From CAWGXG01 sp963826505 (GTDB taxonomy: Bacteria; Chloroflexota; Anaerolineae; Aggregatilineales; Aggregatilineaceae), in assembly GCA_963826505.1 (NCBI GenBank), contig CAWGXG010000003.1, positions 62,001 to 126,000 on the forward strand: DNA of 64,000 nt, read 5' to 3'. Made by a program: the position numbers and the translations under genes. The notes under the pieces are model-generated. The model saw only the letters and a program-made list of their open reading frames with translations. It searched no databases and was not told the DNA's origin. Every line of letters starts with the position of its first letter. Position 1 is the stretch's first letter. Shown here piece by piece: positions 36,701-43,762 of this stretch.

Positions 36701-37981
36701 CCCGAACGCGAACGTCAGGGAAATCAGGCCCAGGATGGCCAGAATGGCGCGGATGGGTGGATCGGCCCCAGGCTCTGAAGTCCCTCTCTGCGACGCGGGG
36801 AGTGGCTGATCGGATCGTTTTGAAAACAGCCCGATCAGCGCCAGCGCCAGGACGAGCAGGCCCATGTACGCCCCGCCCTCGACGTAATTCTTGATGCCGA
36901 AGTCGGTATCCGTGACGCGCTGCACGCCGTCCTGACAGTCCGCGCAGGCGCGCACCCAGTCCAGTGCGACAGTCTTCCCGGTGAAGACGTCGCGGTAGGT
37001 GTGCTGGGCGGGATTGCCAAACACGTTGGGCATGATGAATTTAAGGACGTGCCGCTTGGGAAAGGCGAAACTCTGCACTTCCTGGAAGCTCGCCGAGGCT
37101 TCGCGAAAATTGCGCGAGCCCAACTCGTACAGCGGGATGAACTGCACCGCGCCGAGTCCCATGCCCAGCGCGACCATCCCGATCAGTCCCGCCGCCGGAC
37201 GCAGCAGGCGCCGCCACGCCCGGCGATCCTGCCACCACAGCCACAGCAAACGCGCCGCCGCGTAGTAGGCCATCACGATCAGCGTGTAGTACGTGATCTC
37301 GACGTGCCCGGCAAAGACATTCATCATCAGCGCGATCGCGCCGACCGCGATCCAGGGCGCGGTCGCGGGGCGCTCCCCGCGTAAGGGCCGCCGCTGGATG
37401 ATGAATTCGATCATGAGCAGCAGCAGCGGCAGCCACGCCGCCCCCGCGATCATCATGGGGAAGACCACGCTCACGATAAAGAATGCGCTGAACTGGTAGG
37501 CCACGCCCGCCACCGCGCCGCCAATGCGCCGCAAGCCGAGTCCGCGCGCGAACAGGTACATCAGCGCGCCCGCCAGCCATAGCTGGCTGACCGTGAACCA
37601 GCCATAAGCCAGCCACAGCGGCAGCACATAGTAGAGGACGCTGAACGGGTACAGCGCGGAATGCTGCCCGGCAGCCAGGAACGGCGTCCCGGCGAATTGA
37701 TCCGGCTGCCACAGCGGAATCGCCCCGTCCGAGAGACTCTTGCGTATGAACGTTTTCCACTGGTAGTTTTCCAGCACCAGATCCGATAACAGCGCGTTAT
37801 GCGGCACGTCCGGCACGCCAACTGCGTCGCGCGCAGTGAGCCACGGCTCGAACTGGTAGAGGTTATCGGCGGGAATTTGCGTGCGTCCGCCGAGTGTCAC
37901 CGGGGCGAAAAACAACAGGGGCAGCACCAGCAGCCCCAGCATGATCAACGTGTCAGGAATCAGGCCCTTCAATCGTGACAC
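33746..37981 (-). CDS. YfhO-like membrane protein fused to a polysaccharide flippase
   Basis: 1411 residues in one open frame. The first ~900 residues resemble YfhO/GT-C-like glycan-modifying membrane proteins: PADNLYQFEPWLTARDAVG, DGAIPLWQPDQFAGTPFLA, about a dozen membrane segments, and a large outer loop (VTWLQEQQTGVEPFRYTTVN). From about 925 a MATE-like oligosaccharide flippase begins (KNSLAPIILNLFNRGIDFAF, NFGLNTFLMREVARH, WLDALNIIPAFLTMALLPVM) with some 12-14 segments. GTG 37981 follows AGGAGT by 9 bases. Combining a glycan enzyme with a flippase implies coupled modification and export of a lipid-linked sugar. A REP-like copy lies inside, at 36781-36802. Confidence 0.85.
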   Translation of the reverse strand: MSRLKGLIPDTLIMLGLLVLPLLFFAPVTLGGRTQIPADNLYQFEPWLTARDAVGVPDVPHNALLSDLVLENYQWKTFIRKSLSDGAIPLWQPDQFAGTPFLAAGQHSALYPFSVLYYVLPLWLAYGWFTVSQLWLAGALMYLFARGLGLRRIGGAVAGVAYQFSAFFIVSVVFPMMIAGAAWLPLLLLMIEFIIQRRPLRGERPATAPWIAVGAIALMMNVFAGHVEITYYTLIVMAYYAAARLLWLWWQDRRAWRRLLRPAAGLIGMVALGMGLGAVQFIPLYELGSRNFREASASFQEVQSFAFPKRHVLKFIMPNVFGNPAQHTYRDVFTGKTVALDWVRACADCQDGVQRVTDTDFGIKNYVEGGAYMGLLVLALALIGLFSKRSDQPLPASQRGTSEPGADPPIRAILAILGLISLTFAFGLPTYAVLYYAFPNLNQLHTPFRWVWPLTFVVAALAAYGADALSRAREQHRPSRLITWTGSGLIALGVIVLAGLGISRAAYSTFEPGIQRLFDGLAKASLAFPDARTFYSMEFWNVLLLGIFLIAAGIVIRLSRTRLALPRRVGAIPAWEALAVIVIAGDLMIAGWDFNPSADPAWLDYTPPAVTWLQEQQTGVEPFRYTTVNFGKSPLHANSTWRYGLQDVRGYDSMIPKQYAQFMALIAPQDELGHNRIAPIQWDQVPAVASPLLDLLNVRYIVTDYVIEDAESLNLREAYVDGAVKIYENLDALPRAYTLPYLDLTEELCGATPDSFATIVNSPDFTADPRRVVIEDFSGSAGCDLVYTWPTHDQEADPGPAVITHYGANEVLIDVSVDQPSWLVLADSEYPGWKAFVRPQGTGEDAETEVDIHLVNGNFRGVILEPGPWTVRFRYSPSSFQVGAFLSFLSGMLIIFMLMLWLWRRFYRQESESDSAKRIAKNSLAPIILNLFNRGIDFAFAFIMLRMLGPANAGVYYYAIVIFGWFDILTNFGLNTFLMREVARHRDEAGRYLFNTTLLRLGLAIIGVPLLVVFLVTRQAAVSPALEPEAIAAIVLLYAGLLPNSISTGLTALFYAFEKAEFPAAITTISTIVKVTVGLATLLLGWGVVGLAGGAVITNLVTLGVLAWLARPLVRDFFHQRLERVLMRHMLGESWPLMLNHLLATVFFKIDVVLMEAINGNTVVGQYSTAYKWLDALNIIPAFLTMALLPVMARQAHEDRPGLKRNYTLAVKLLVMTALPVAVVTTFIAEPLIHMLGGAEYLPAGGIALQIMIWSIPIGWINSVTNYVIVALDRQRTLTIAFAVGVAFNLITNLLLLPAYSYRAAAVITIFSEGALFVSFYWIIHQEIGAMRWERALWRPALAALGLLVVLVGVWQAAPLAGVILSPVVYGAALVILRPFTPDEAERIGRLLPGRLRRWMTTGRPSVEPLS
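36781..36802. repeat. REP-like palindrome inside the YfhO-flippase coding region
   Basis: Its reverse complement, CTCCCCGCGTCGCAGAGAGG, differs from the copy at 43241 at only two of 20 positions. It is translated as part of SQRGTSEPG between membrane segments, so insertion kept the frame. Confidence 0.45.
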
Positions 37982-38015
37982 AGGGTGGGTACTCCTTGCT
38001 CGTGTGCGGTGCAGA

Positions 38016-38354
38016 TCACTCGGCGAAGGCGTCCAAAATGGCTTGAATCTGGCGCTTCAGGCCGGGCAGGTCGCGCTCGATGACGTTCCAAACGATGGCG
38101 AGGTCGATGGACAAATAGTCATGGACAAGAACATTACGAAAACCAGCCATCGCACGCCAATCGACGCCCGGATGATCGGCTTTCAACTCCTCAGACACGC
38201 GTTGAGAGGACTCGGTCAATATCTGGAGATTGCGCATCACAGCATCCTGAATCAGCGTTGATCGCAAAAACTCCGCGCGACCAGGAGCCGTGTAATCGTG
38301 AATGCGGGTGATGCATTCGACGATATGCACCAGATAAAGCCGATCGTCTTTCAC
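38016..38354 (-). CDS. hepT: HepT-type toxin (HEPN ribonuclease)
   Basis: 112 residues, all-helical HEPN/DUF86 protein. The catalytic motif R-x4-H-x-Y is seen as RNVLVHDY (Arg73, His78, Tyr80). HepT toxins cleave RNA; the paired MntA silences them by attaching AMP to the Tyr. The start is a GTG that overlaps the mntA TGA stop as GTGA, so the two are translated together. A gap of 34 bases separates it from the next gene downstream. Confidence 0.9.
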   Translation of the reverse strand: MKDDRLYLVHIVECITRIHDYTAPGRAEFLRSTLIQDAVMRNLQILTESSQRVSEELKADHPGVDWRAMAGFRNVLVHDYLSIDLAIVWNVIERDLPGLKRQIQAILDAFAE

Positions 38355-38644
38355 AATGCCACAGCTTCCTCAAGGATTTGGTCGCGAATGACCCAATGCA
38401 GGCTGTTTTCCGTAACCACATCGACTGTGCAACCTAGCAAGTCCTGTAAATCCATCACCAGCCGCCCATAATCCATCAGACTGCGATCGGGATCGAACTC
38501 AACCAACAAATCGATATCGCTGGTGGGCCCAGCCTGTCCGCGCGCCGCAGACCCGAACACGCGCACATGACGCGCACCGTGCACCGCCGCGATGCGCAGA
38601 ATCTCGGTCCGTTTTTCCTTCAGCAGAGTTTCAATAGTAGGCAT
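38351..38644 (-). CDS. mntA: MntA-type antitoxin (minimal nucleotidyltransferase)
   Basis: 97 residues. The nucleotidyltransferase motif GSAARGQAGPTSDIDLL (Gly31-Ser32, Asp43, Asp45) is complete. It would AMPylate the HEPN toxin encoded just downstream. ATG 38644 fits the family's N-terminus (MPTIETLLKEKRTEI); the longer frame upstream overlaps the glycosyltransferase and is not protein-like. Confidence 0.9.
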   Translation of the reverse strand: MPTIETLLKEKRTEILRIAAVHGARHVRVFGSAARGQAGPTSDIDLLVEFDPDRSLMDYGRLVMDLQDLLGCTVDVVTENSLHWVIRDQILEEAVAL

Positions 38645-38664
38645 GGCGGCTTGCTTAACCTCGC

Positions 38665-39429
38665 TCAAGCAGTGGCAGGCAGCGGGATGCGGTCGGCGGG
38701 CGTCAGATGGCGGTGGCGTGCCCGGACCTGCCACACCCGCAGCGCGGCCTCGCTCTGCACGCGCAGACTCATTTTGGAGCGGCCCAACTTGCGATCTGCG
38801 AAGTAAATCGGGATTTCGCCGGTCTCGTAACCGAGCCGTTCCGCGACGTAGATCGTTTCCACCTGGAACACGTAGCCGTTAGAGCGCACGCGGTCCAGCC
38901 CCATGCCCTGCAAAACCTCGCGTTTCCACAGCCGGAAGCCGCCGGTCGCGTCCTGGGTGCCGGTGTGCAGGATCATGTTGACGTAGATGCTGTTGGCAAA
39001 CCAGCTCAAGAGCTTGCGCCCGATGCCCCACGTCTCATCGACGCTGCCGCCTTTCACGTAGCGCGAGCCGATTACAATGTCGCAGTCGCAGGACTGCATG
39101 TGCTCGATCATCTGCGGGATGTACTTGGGATCGTGCGAGAAATCGCAGTCCATTTGCAGGATGTAATCCGGATTCTGAGGGAAGACGTGCTGGAAGCCCT
39201 CGACATACGCCGTTCCCAAACCGAGCTTTCCGGCGCGGTGCATCACCTCGACCTGGTCCGGATGCTGGGCGGCGAGATCGTCAGCGATCTGGCCGGTTCC
39301 GTCCGGGGAATTGTCATCCACGATCAGGATCGACAGATCGGCGGGGATGGACAGCGCCAGCAGGCGATCGACCATGAGCGTGATATTTTCTTTTTCGTTG
39401 AACGTCGGCAGCACGACGATGAGTTTCAT
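38665..39429 (-). CDS. Polyprenol-phosphate mannose/glucose synthase (DPM1-like GT2)
   Basis: 254 residues. LIVVLPTFNEKENI, LIVDDNSPDGTG, metal site MDCDFSHDPKYI, and CDIVIGSRYVKGGSVDETWG closely match dolichol-phosphate-mannose-synthase-like enzymes. It makes a lipid-linked monosaccharide at the inner membrane face, a typical donor for GT-C enzymes such as the YfhO-like domain 0.7 kb away. ATG 39429 is the natural start. The C-terminal tail has no membrane segment. Confidence 0.92.
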   Translation of the reverse strand: MKLIVVLPTFNEKENITLMVDRLLALSIPADLSILIVDDNSPDGTGQIADDLAAQHPDQVEVMHRAGKLGLGTAYVEGFQHVFPQNPDYILQMDCDFSHDPKYIPQMIEHMQSCDCDIVIGSRYVKGGSVDETWGIGRKLLSWFANSIYVNMILHTGTQDATGGFRLWKREVLQGMGLDRVRSNGYVFQVETIYVAERLGYETGEIPIYFADRKLGRSKMSLRVQSEAALRVWQVRARHRHLTPADRIPLPATA

Positions 39430-39538
39430 ACCTGGGTCTCCCCGTAGAGCGCAGCACACACCCGCGTGCGCCCACTATAGCGCAGTGCCCCGCCTGGGGC
39501 AATAAGCATCAGGAGCGCTTATACACATCAGCCGCCGC

Positions 39539-40036
39539 TCACTGCGGACGGTACAACACGCGGAAGCGCTCGCACACGACCGGCATATCTTCGGATGGTT
39601 CGCGCCCGATCTCCGCGCACTCGCGACCGAAAAAGCGCCAGTGCACCTCGCGCCAATAAGCCAGCGAGCGATCGCCTTCGCCTTCTTCGTACGCATGCCG
39701 CTCGCCCACATCTTTAAATGGCAGCGTCGTGACCTCGGTCGTTTCGATCAGGCACAGCGGCTCGCCGTCCCAGGTGATGATAATGCTCAGATCGCCTGCC
39801 TGGGGGACCGGCTCCGGCTCGACTTCATAGATCCAGCCCAGGCTGGCGGTCGCCGTTTTGATCCCGGCCACGACCAGCGCGCCCAGTTCGTCGGCGCAGG
39901 GCTGCGTATCGCAGAAGTACCACGCGGGCGGCCTCTCGGCGGGCGCGACGGATCCGGATGGCAGCGTCGCCAGATAACCGGCCCAAAAGGCGTCGAGTAT
40001 GGTAGGGTCAGGCGTGTGATCGGGTTGATCAGTCAT
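39539..40036 (-). CDS. ASCH-domain protein
   Basis: 165 residues. The ASCH core is seen as ELGALVVAGIKTATASLGWIYE and then DLSIIITWDGEPLCLIETTEV, ending with LAYWREVHWRFFGRE. ASCH proteins bind RNA or modified nucleosides, and some hydrolyse N4-acetylcytidine. ATG 40036 overlaps the ABC ATPase stop by 4 bases (ATGA). The link to a transporter ATPase is unusual and unexplained. Confidence 0.85.
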   Translation of the reverse strand: MTDQPDHTPDPTILDAFWAGYLATLPSGSVAPAERPPAWYFCDTQPCADELGALVVAGIKTATASLGWIYEVEPEPVPQAGDLSIIITWDGEPLCLIETTEVTTLPFKDVGERHAYEEGEGDRSLAYWREVHWRFFGRECAEIGREPSEDMPVVCERFRVLYRPQ

Positions 40037-40881
40037 GGTGTCCTATCCTGTAGCGTACCCGCGCCATTTCCCGCTTCGAGTGCCGCCATCAAGTCGGCTT
40101 CCAGCCGCCGTAACTCCTCGGACAGCAGCGAGATCGCCTGGCGCGGGCGGGGCAGCGTGACGGGCAGTTCTTTGATGATCCGGCCGGGCCGCGCGCTGAA
40201 GACCAGCACGCGATCCGCCAGAAAAACGGCTTCTTCCACGTCGTGCGTGATGAACAAAATCGTCTTGCGAAAGTGATCCCACACGCCCAACAGCCAGCGC
40301 TGCAACTCGCGGCGCGACAGCGCGTCCAACGCGCCGAACGGCTCGTCCAGCAGCAGCACGTCGCGATCGGTGAGAAAGGTACGCAGCAGGGCCGCCCGCT
40401 GGCGCATCCCGCCGGAGAGCGTGTCCGGGAAGGCGTGCTCGAAACCCTCCAGCCCAAACAGCGGCAGCAGCTCACGGGCTCGCTGACGTGCCTCGCGCTT
40501 GGAGCGTCCGTCCAGCTCCGGCCCCAGGATGACGTTGTTGAGCACGGTCCGCCAGGGCAGCAGCAGATCGCGCTGCGGCATATAGCCCACGCGCCCGGCC
40601 CGTTTGCGGCTGTCCCCACACGCGATCTCGATCGCGCCGCTGTCGGGTTGGACCAGCCCGGTGATCAGGTTGAACAACGTGCTCTTGCCGCTGCCGCTCG
40701 GTCCGATAATCGTGATGAACTCGCCGGGCTGTGCCTCGAACGAGACATCGTCCAGCGCGCGCACTTCGCGCCCATCTTCACGGAAAGTCTTGCTCACGCG
40801 GCGCACGGTGAGACAGGGCGCGGGAGCCGTTGAATTTGTGACCAATTGAGCATCCTCATGCAGCGCGGCGGGTTTCTCCAT
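40033..40881 (-). CDS. ABC transporter ATPase (SsuB/TauB/NrtD-like), no partner nearby
   Basis: 282 residues, intact. Walker A GPSGSGKSTLF, signature LSGGMRQRAALLRTFL, Walker B VLLLDEPFGALD, switch His in FITHDVEEAVFLADRV. The family serves nitrate/sulfonate/taurine-type importers. No permease or binding-protein gene adjoins it. The SBP-cytochrome c transporter at 16-19 kb has a broken ATPase of the same family, so this intact copy could in principle serve it; that is speculation. Confidence 0.92.
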   Translation of the reverse strand: MEKPAALHEDAQLVTNSTAPAPCLTVRRVSKTFREDGREVRALDDVSFEAQPGEFITIIGPSGSGKSTLFNLITGLVQPDSGAIEIACGDSRKRAGRVGYMPQRDLLLPWRTVLNNVILGPELDGRSKREARQRARELLPLFGLEGFEHAFPDTLSGGMRQRAALLRTFLTDRDVLLLDEPFGALDALSRRELQRWLLGVWDHFRKTILFITHDVEEAVFLADRVLVFSARPGRIIKELPVTLPRPRQAISLLSEELRRLEADLMAALEAGNGAGTLQDRTP

Positions 40882-40964
40882 TATAATGGCGTACAGCCGA
40901 AAATCGAGGGCGCATCAGGCGCGCGTCCAATTATCACCCACTCAGGGCAGGTTTCAAAGAGCGC

Positions 40965-41810
40965 ATGAAGCACACGACAGGCACGTTTACCGGGTTAGAA
41001 AATATATCGCTTTTCACGCAGGCATGGCTGCCGGATGACGCGCCGCGCGCGATCGTGCTGCTGGCACACGGCTATGCCGAGCATAGCGGGCGCTATGCCC
41101 ATGTCGGCGCGGAGCTGAGCGCGCGCGGTTACGCGCTTTACGCCCTCGATCACCGGGGGCACGGCCAGTCGGAGGGCGAGCGCGTCCAGGTGCACGACTT
41201 CGATGACTACGTGACCGATCTGCATACCTATTACGAACAGGTCTGCGCCGAACAGCCCGGTCTGCCGGTGTTCGTGTACGGTCACAGCATGGGATCGCTG
41301 ATCGCGCTGCTGTTCGCGCTGCGCTACCAGGATCACCTGGCTGGGCTAATCACCACCGGGACGGCGCTCAAGCCCGCCGCCGCGAACGCCGCCCTGGAAG
41401 GGATCGTGCATGTGCTGGCGCGCCAATGGCCCGGCTCGAAAATCGTGCCCGCGCTGGCGTCCAGCGGCATCAGCCGCGATCCGGACGTGGTGCGCCGCTA
41501 TGACGCCGATCCGCTGGTGCCGCGGGCACGCATCAAGCTGGGTTGGACGGCGGCGTTTTCGCGCGCGGTACGGCGCTGCGAAGCCGGACTGCCCGCCCTG
41601 CGTCTGCCCTATCTGGCGCTGCACGGCGGCGCGGACCCCATCACTCTGCCAAAGGGTGCCGCACAGGTGCGCGCCCTGTGCGGCGCGCCCGACACGACCG
41701 TCAAAGTGTATGATGGGCTGTTGCACGAGATCCATAACGAGCCAGAGCAGGCCGAGGTGTTGGCGGACATTCTCGCGTGGCTGGACGCGCATAGCGCGCC
41801 CGCTGCCTGA
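40965..41810 (+). CDS. Alpha/beta hydrolase, monoacylglycerol-lipase type
   Basis: 281 residues. The serine-lipase elbow VYGHSMGSLIAL, HGYAEHSGRYAHV after the first strand, and ALDHRGHGQSEG match monoglyceride lipase/lysophospholipase (Hydrolase_4). Asp in LHGGADPITLP and His in LLHEIHNEPEQAEV complete the triad. Cytosolic, with no signal peptide. A terminator follows. Confidence 0.92.
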   Translation: MKHTTGTFTGLENISLFTQAWLPDDAPRAIVLLAHGYAEHSGRYAHVGAELSARGYALYALDHRGHGQSEGERVQVHDFDDYVTDLHTYYEQVCAEQPGLPVFVYGHSMGSLIALLFALRYQDHLAGLITTGTALKPAAANAALEGIVHVLARQWPGSKIVPALASSGISRDPDVVRRYDADPLVPRARIKLGWTAAFSRAVRRCEAGLPALRLPYLALHGGADPITLPKGAAQVRALCGAPDTTVKVYDGLLHEIHNEPEQAEVLADILAWLDAHSAPAA

Positions 41811-41841
41811 TTCACTACGTGACCCTTTATGACCCTTAGAC

Positions 41842-41883
41842 ACGCATAAAAAGTTGCGCACAGCAGCTTACATGCGTTTTTTT
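41842..41883 (+). terminator. Rho-independent terminator of the lipase gene
   Basis: ACGCAT and ATGCGT form the base, AAGTTGC and GCAGCTT a second stem above it, followed by seven T. Confidence 0.75.
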
Positions 41884-41887
41884 GCGG

Positions 41888-41916
41888 TTGACAGGCTCAG
41901 GCGGGCGTGTTACACT
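41888..41916 (+). promoter_or_regulatory. Strong sigma-70-type promoter
   Basis: Consensus TTGACA (41888-41893), 17-base spacer, TACACT (41911-41916), located 27 bases before the HTH gene. Confidence 0.8.
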
Positions 41917-41942
41917 GTATAGGCTAAGTTGGAGAAGTGGGA

Positions 41943-42158
41943 ATGTCTGACGGCGTCAAACATGCTATAGATCGCAATGCCGTATATTCCCGGCAAGAGG
42001 CAGCCGACGTGCTCGGCGTGAGCCTCAGCACCTTGAAGAAACTGATCGACGCCGGTTATTTACGCGTTAGCCGCCCCGCAGGGGTGCGGCGGGTCTTTAT
42101 TCGGGGTGCCAGCATCATCGAAATGCTGAATAACACAGCAGTGGAAAGGCAAGGCTAA
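41943..42158 (+). CDS. Excisionase-like HTH DNA-binding protein
   Basis: 71 residues, almost entirely one winged helix of the MerR/excisionase (HTH_17) kind: YSRQEAADVLGVSLSTLKKL, IDAGYLRVSRPAGVRRVFIR, and a final helix. Such proteins bind DNA as excisionases or small regulators. ATG 41943 follows GGAGAAG by 6 bases; a GTG at 41937 is less likely. It has its own near-consensus promoter. No integrase is nearby, so a local regulatory role is as likely as excision. Confidence 0.8.
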   Translation: MSDGVKHAIDRNAVYSRQEAADVLGVSLSTLKKLIDAGYLRVSRPAGVRRVFIRGASIIEMLNNTAVERQG

Positions 42159-42371
42159 ATGTTACCCGGTTCGTCTTGGACGACCAGCGATTTGAATAGT
42201 GCGGACGATATGCTCTCTGGTGAATGCAACCCGGCGGCGTATTGTCTCAAAGCAGAGATTAATCGCTGCTCGCACAACACAAACGCGCGCTGCATAGGCT
42301 TTGCCAGCAGTCTGGTTAACAACCAACGGTTCCACGAGTCAGATCGTGTGGAGGGACGCCTATCGGCGTAG
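42159..42371 (+). CDS. Possible small Cys-containing protein
   Basis: A 70-residue open frame whose ATG directly follows the TAA of the HTH gene. It contains four Cys (ECNPAAYCLKAEINRCS and ARCIGF). No ribosome site separate from the HTH stop is obvious, and no family is recognised. It ends before a strong terminator, as a second cistron would. It could equally be a long 3' UTR or RNA gene. Confidence 0.3.
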   Translation: MLPGSSWTTSDLNSADDMLSGECNPAAYCLKAEINRCSHNTNARCIGFASSLVNNQRFHESDRVEGRLSA

Positions 42372-42399
42372 CTCCGCGGCGTCCGACCCAAGACCCCTC

Positions 42400-42446
42400 A
42401 ACCGGGGCGTGGAACCACCCAGCAATGGGTTCTACGCCCCGGTTTT
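42400..42446 (+). terminator. Long-stem terminator closing the HTH transcript
   Basis: AACCGGGGCGT and ACGCCCCGGTT form a perfect 11-bp base, extended by GGAACC with GGTTCT to 17 pairs, then TTTT. Confidence 0.8.
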
Positions 42447-42525
42447 ACGTTGTTATTCAGGGCACGTAAGCGAGGGAGAGGCCGGTCACCCCTGAAGGTG
42501 ATGTTTGCCACTGGGAGGTGGATCG

Positions 42526-42789
42526 ATGTTAGTACACACACAATTCCGACCCGATGGGCAGCCAGGGCACACGCCCGCGTTTGATGAGCTGTGGTTCGAG
42601 ACCGTTTTCACGGCGCTCGACAGGCTCCACGACGCGCTGAGCGCCGGCTGCGGGACCGCTGTTTCGCCGGTTGCGCCGGATGACATGGTGGGCTGGTTGG
42701 AAGACATCATCTATACGGCCCAGGAATCCATCGTCGAAATCCGCGCACAGAAGCGGAATCCCGTTCGAAAAGCCGTACAACACGGCTAG
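42526..42789 (+). CDS. Small hypothetical protein
   Basis: 87 residues, acidic. ATG 42526 follows GGGAGG by 7 bases. An amphipathic helical pattern is visible (FDELWFETVFTALDRLHDAL, and DDMVGWLEDIIYTAQES). No family recognised. Two short hairpins precede it (TCACC with GGTGA, and CCAC with GTGG). It lies inside the sparsely coding island. Confidence 0.55.
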   Translation: MLVHTQFRPDGQPGHTPAFDELWFETVFTALDRLHDALSAGCGTAVSPVAPDDMVGWLEDIIYTAQESIVEIRAQKRNPVRKAVQHG

Positions 42790-42806
42790 GAAAGCGAGGT
42801 TTACCG

Positions 42807-42884
42807 ATGGCAGGACATAGTGATAAGAACCCCTGCCGAGCCGCCGACAATCATGGCGGACCGCCTCGCCAAGGCTTCCCCTAA
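42807..42884 (+). CDS. Possible 25-residue peptide
   Basis: ATG 42807 is preceded by GCGAGG 6 bases upstream and the frame closes at TAA 42882-42884. The peptide reads MAGHSDKNPCRAADNHGG and so on. Supported only by position and ribosome site. Confidence 0.2.
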   Translation: MAGHSDKNPCRAADNHGGPPRQGFP

Positions 42885-42946
42885 AGACAATGACCGGTCG
42901 GGGGAGGCAGTGGCCACTCGACCGAACAGCATACACACCGACATGA

Positions 42947-43075
42947 ATGGACAGAATTCGCCCCAACTTTATTGGTAAGACAGGCGCTGCGACAGGCACC
43001 CACGGTATCGGAAACGTCGCCCGCCAGCAGGCATACACAGGGGCAAGACCGCACGACCGGATGTTTACCAAATGA
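42947..43075 (+). CDS. Possible 42-residue basic peptide
   Basis: The frame MDRIRPNFIGKTGAATG ... RMFTK is Gly/Arg/Thr-rich and protein-like in composition. It has no clear ribosome site and starts right after an in-frame stop. Low support. Confidence 0.2.
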   Translation: MDRIRPNFIGKTGAATGTHGIGNVARQQAYTGARPHDRMFTK

Positions 43076-43537
43076 ACATGATCCCAGCGATCGGCGTTAG
43101 CGGTGGGCGATCGGCGAGCACTTGCGCCGCACCCGCTCGCAGAACGCGCACCACCAGCCGCGAGCCCGATCGCTATTCAGCCGCCTGATTCCTGCCTTTT
43201 GACGGCCTTTGAAAGGCTGATTGGCCCCTCCCTGAAATGCCTCCCCGCGTGGCGGAGAGGGACGCCAGATGTTTTTCCCGTCCTCCACCGTGTGGGGGAT
43301 GGGGGGCTTTTCAAGCGGGGACACAGGGACCGGCGTTCGACAAGTGACTCAGGCCATCATTGCTCCCATGGAGCATCTTGGTACCCGGCCTGTGTGGGAA
43401 GTCGATGTGCGACATTGGGTGTTGGCTCCTTCCTGCACAGGCTGTTTTCACCGCAATATTTCGCAACCGCCCGCCGCGCCGATAGGGGGCGTCGGGCACC
43501 AGGCCCACAGGGCAAAGGAGCAGAGTCCCATGGGGAG
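43076..43537. other. Non-coding stretch with direct repeats and hairpins
   Basis: No frame here looks protein-like. A 10-bp direct repeat GCGATCGGCG occurs at 43087-43096 and 43107-43116, 20 bases apart (two helical turns), which would suit a dimeric regulator. Hairpins include GCCTTTGAAAGGC near 43204 and TCCTCCAC/GTGGGGGA near 43281. A REP-like copy sits at 43241-43263. The stretch could encode a structured RNA. Confidence 0.4.
43241..43263. repeat. REP-like imperfect palindrome
   Basis: CTCCCCGCGTGGCGGAGAGG folds as CTCCCCGC/GCGGAGAG. It is nearly identical to the copy at 36781 and similar to that at 952. Confidence 0.5.
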
Positions 43538-43762
43538 TTGCTGATCATTGATTTCGCAGACATCATCGATCTGGTAGAGTTTCTGCTGGTCGGCGTGCTG
43601 GGCTTCATGCCGCTGATCATCATTCACTGGGCCGATCGCCGTCCGCGCGTGCGCCTGCCGCGTCCGCGACGTCTGGGACGTGGTGCGTGGCGAATGGCGG
43701 TGGCGGCAAAAACGGGTCTGCTGCTGCTTTTTGCGGAGTGGGCGAACTGGTGGGTGGTCTGA
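43538..43762 (+). CDS. Small membrane-associated hypothetical protein
   Basis: About 74 residues from a TTG at 43538. FLLVGVLGFMPLIIIHWAD is a clear membrane segment. It is followed by an Arg-rich stretch (RRPRVRLPRPRRLGRG) and a short hydrophobic end. A four-codon minicistron (ATG 43530, after AAAGGAG) ends across this TTG, so translation could be coupled. The upstream part of the open frame (from 43103) is not protein-like. The start is uncertain. Confidence 0.4.
   Translation: MLIIDFADIIDLVEFLLVGVLGFMPLIIIHWADRRPRVRLPRPRRLGRGAWRMAVAAKTGLLLLFAEWANWWVV

Noticed and set aside
42159..42446. tmRNA or RNase P RNA gene
   Set aside because: The conserved ends and core sequences of both RNAs are absent. 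Only a terminator-like hairpin is present.
42529..43071. A 180-residue minus-strand frame over the low-coding island
   Set aside because: Rich in Cys, Arg and Pro with no domain or ribosome site. Part of it is antisense to a better-supported small gene.
43103..43537. N-terminal extension of the 74-residue membrane protein
   Set aside because: Composition (Arg/Pro/His-rich) is not protein-like, and hairpins and a REP-like copy fall inside it.
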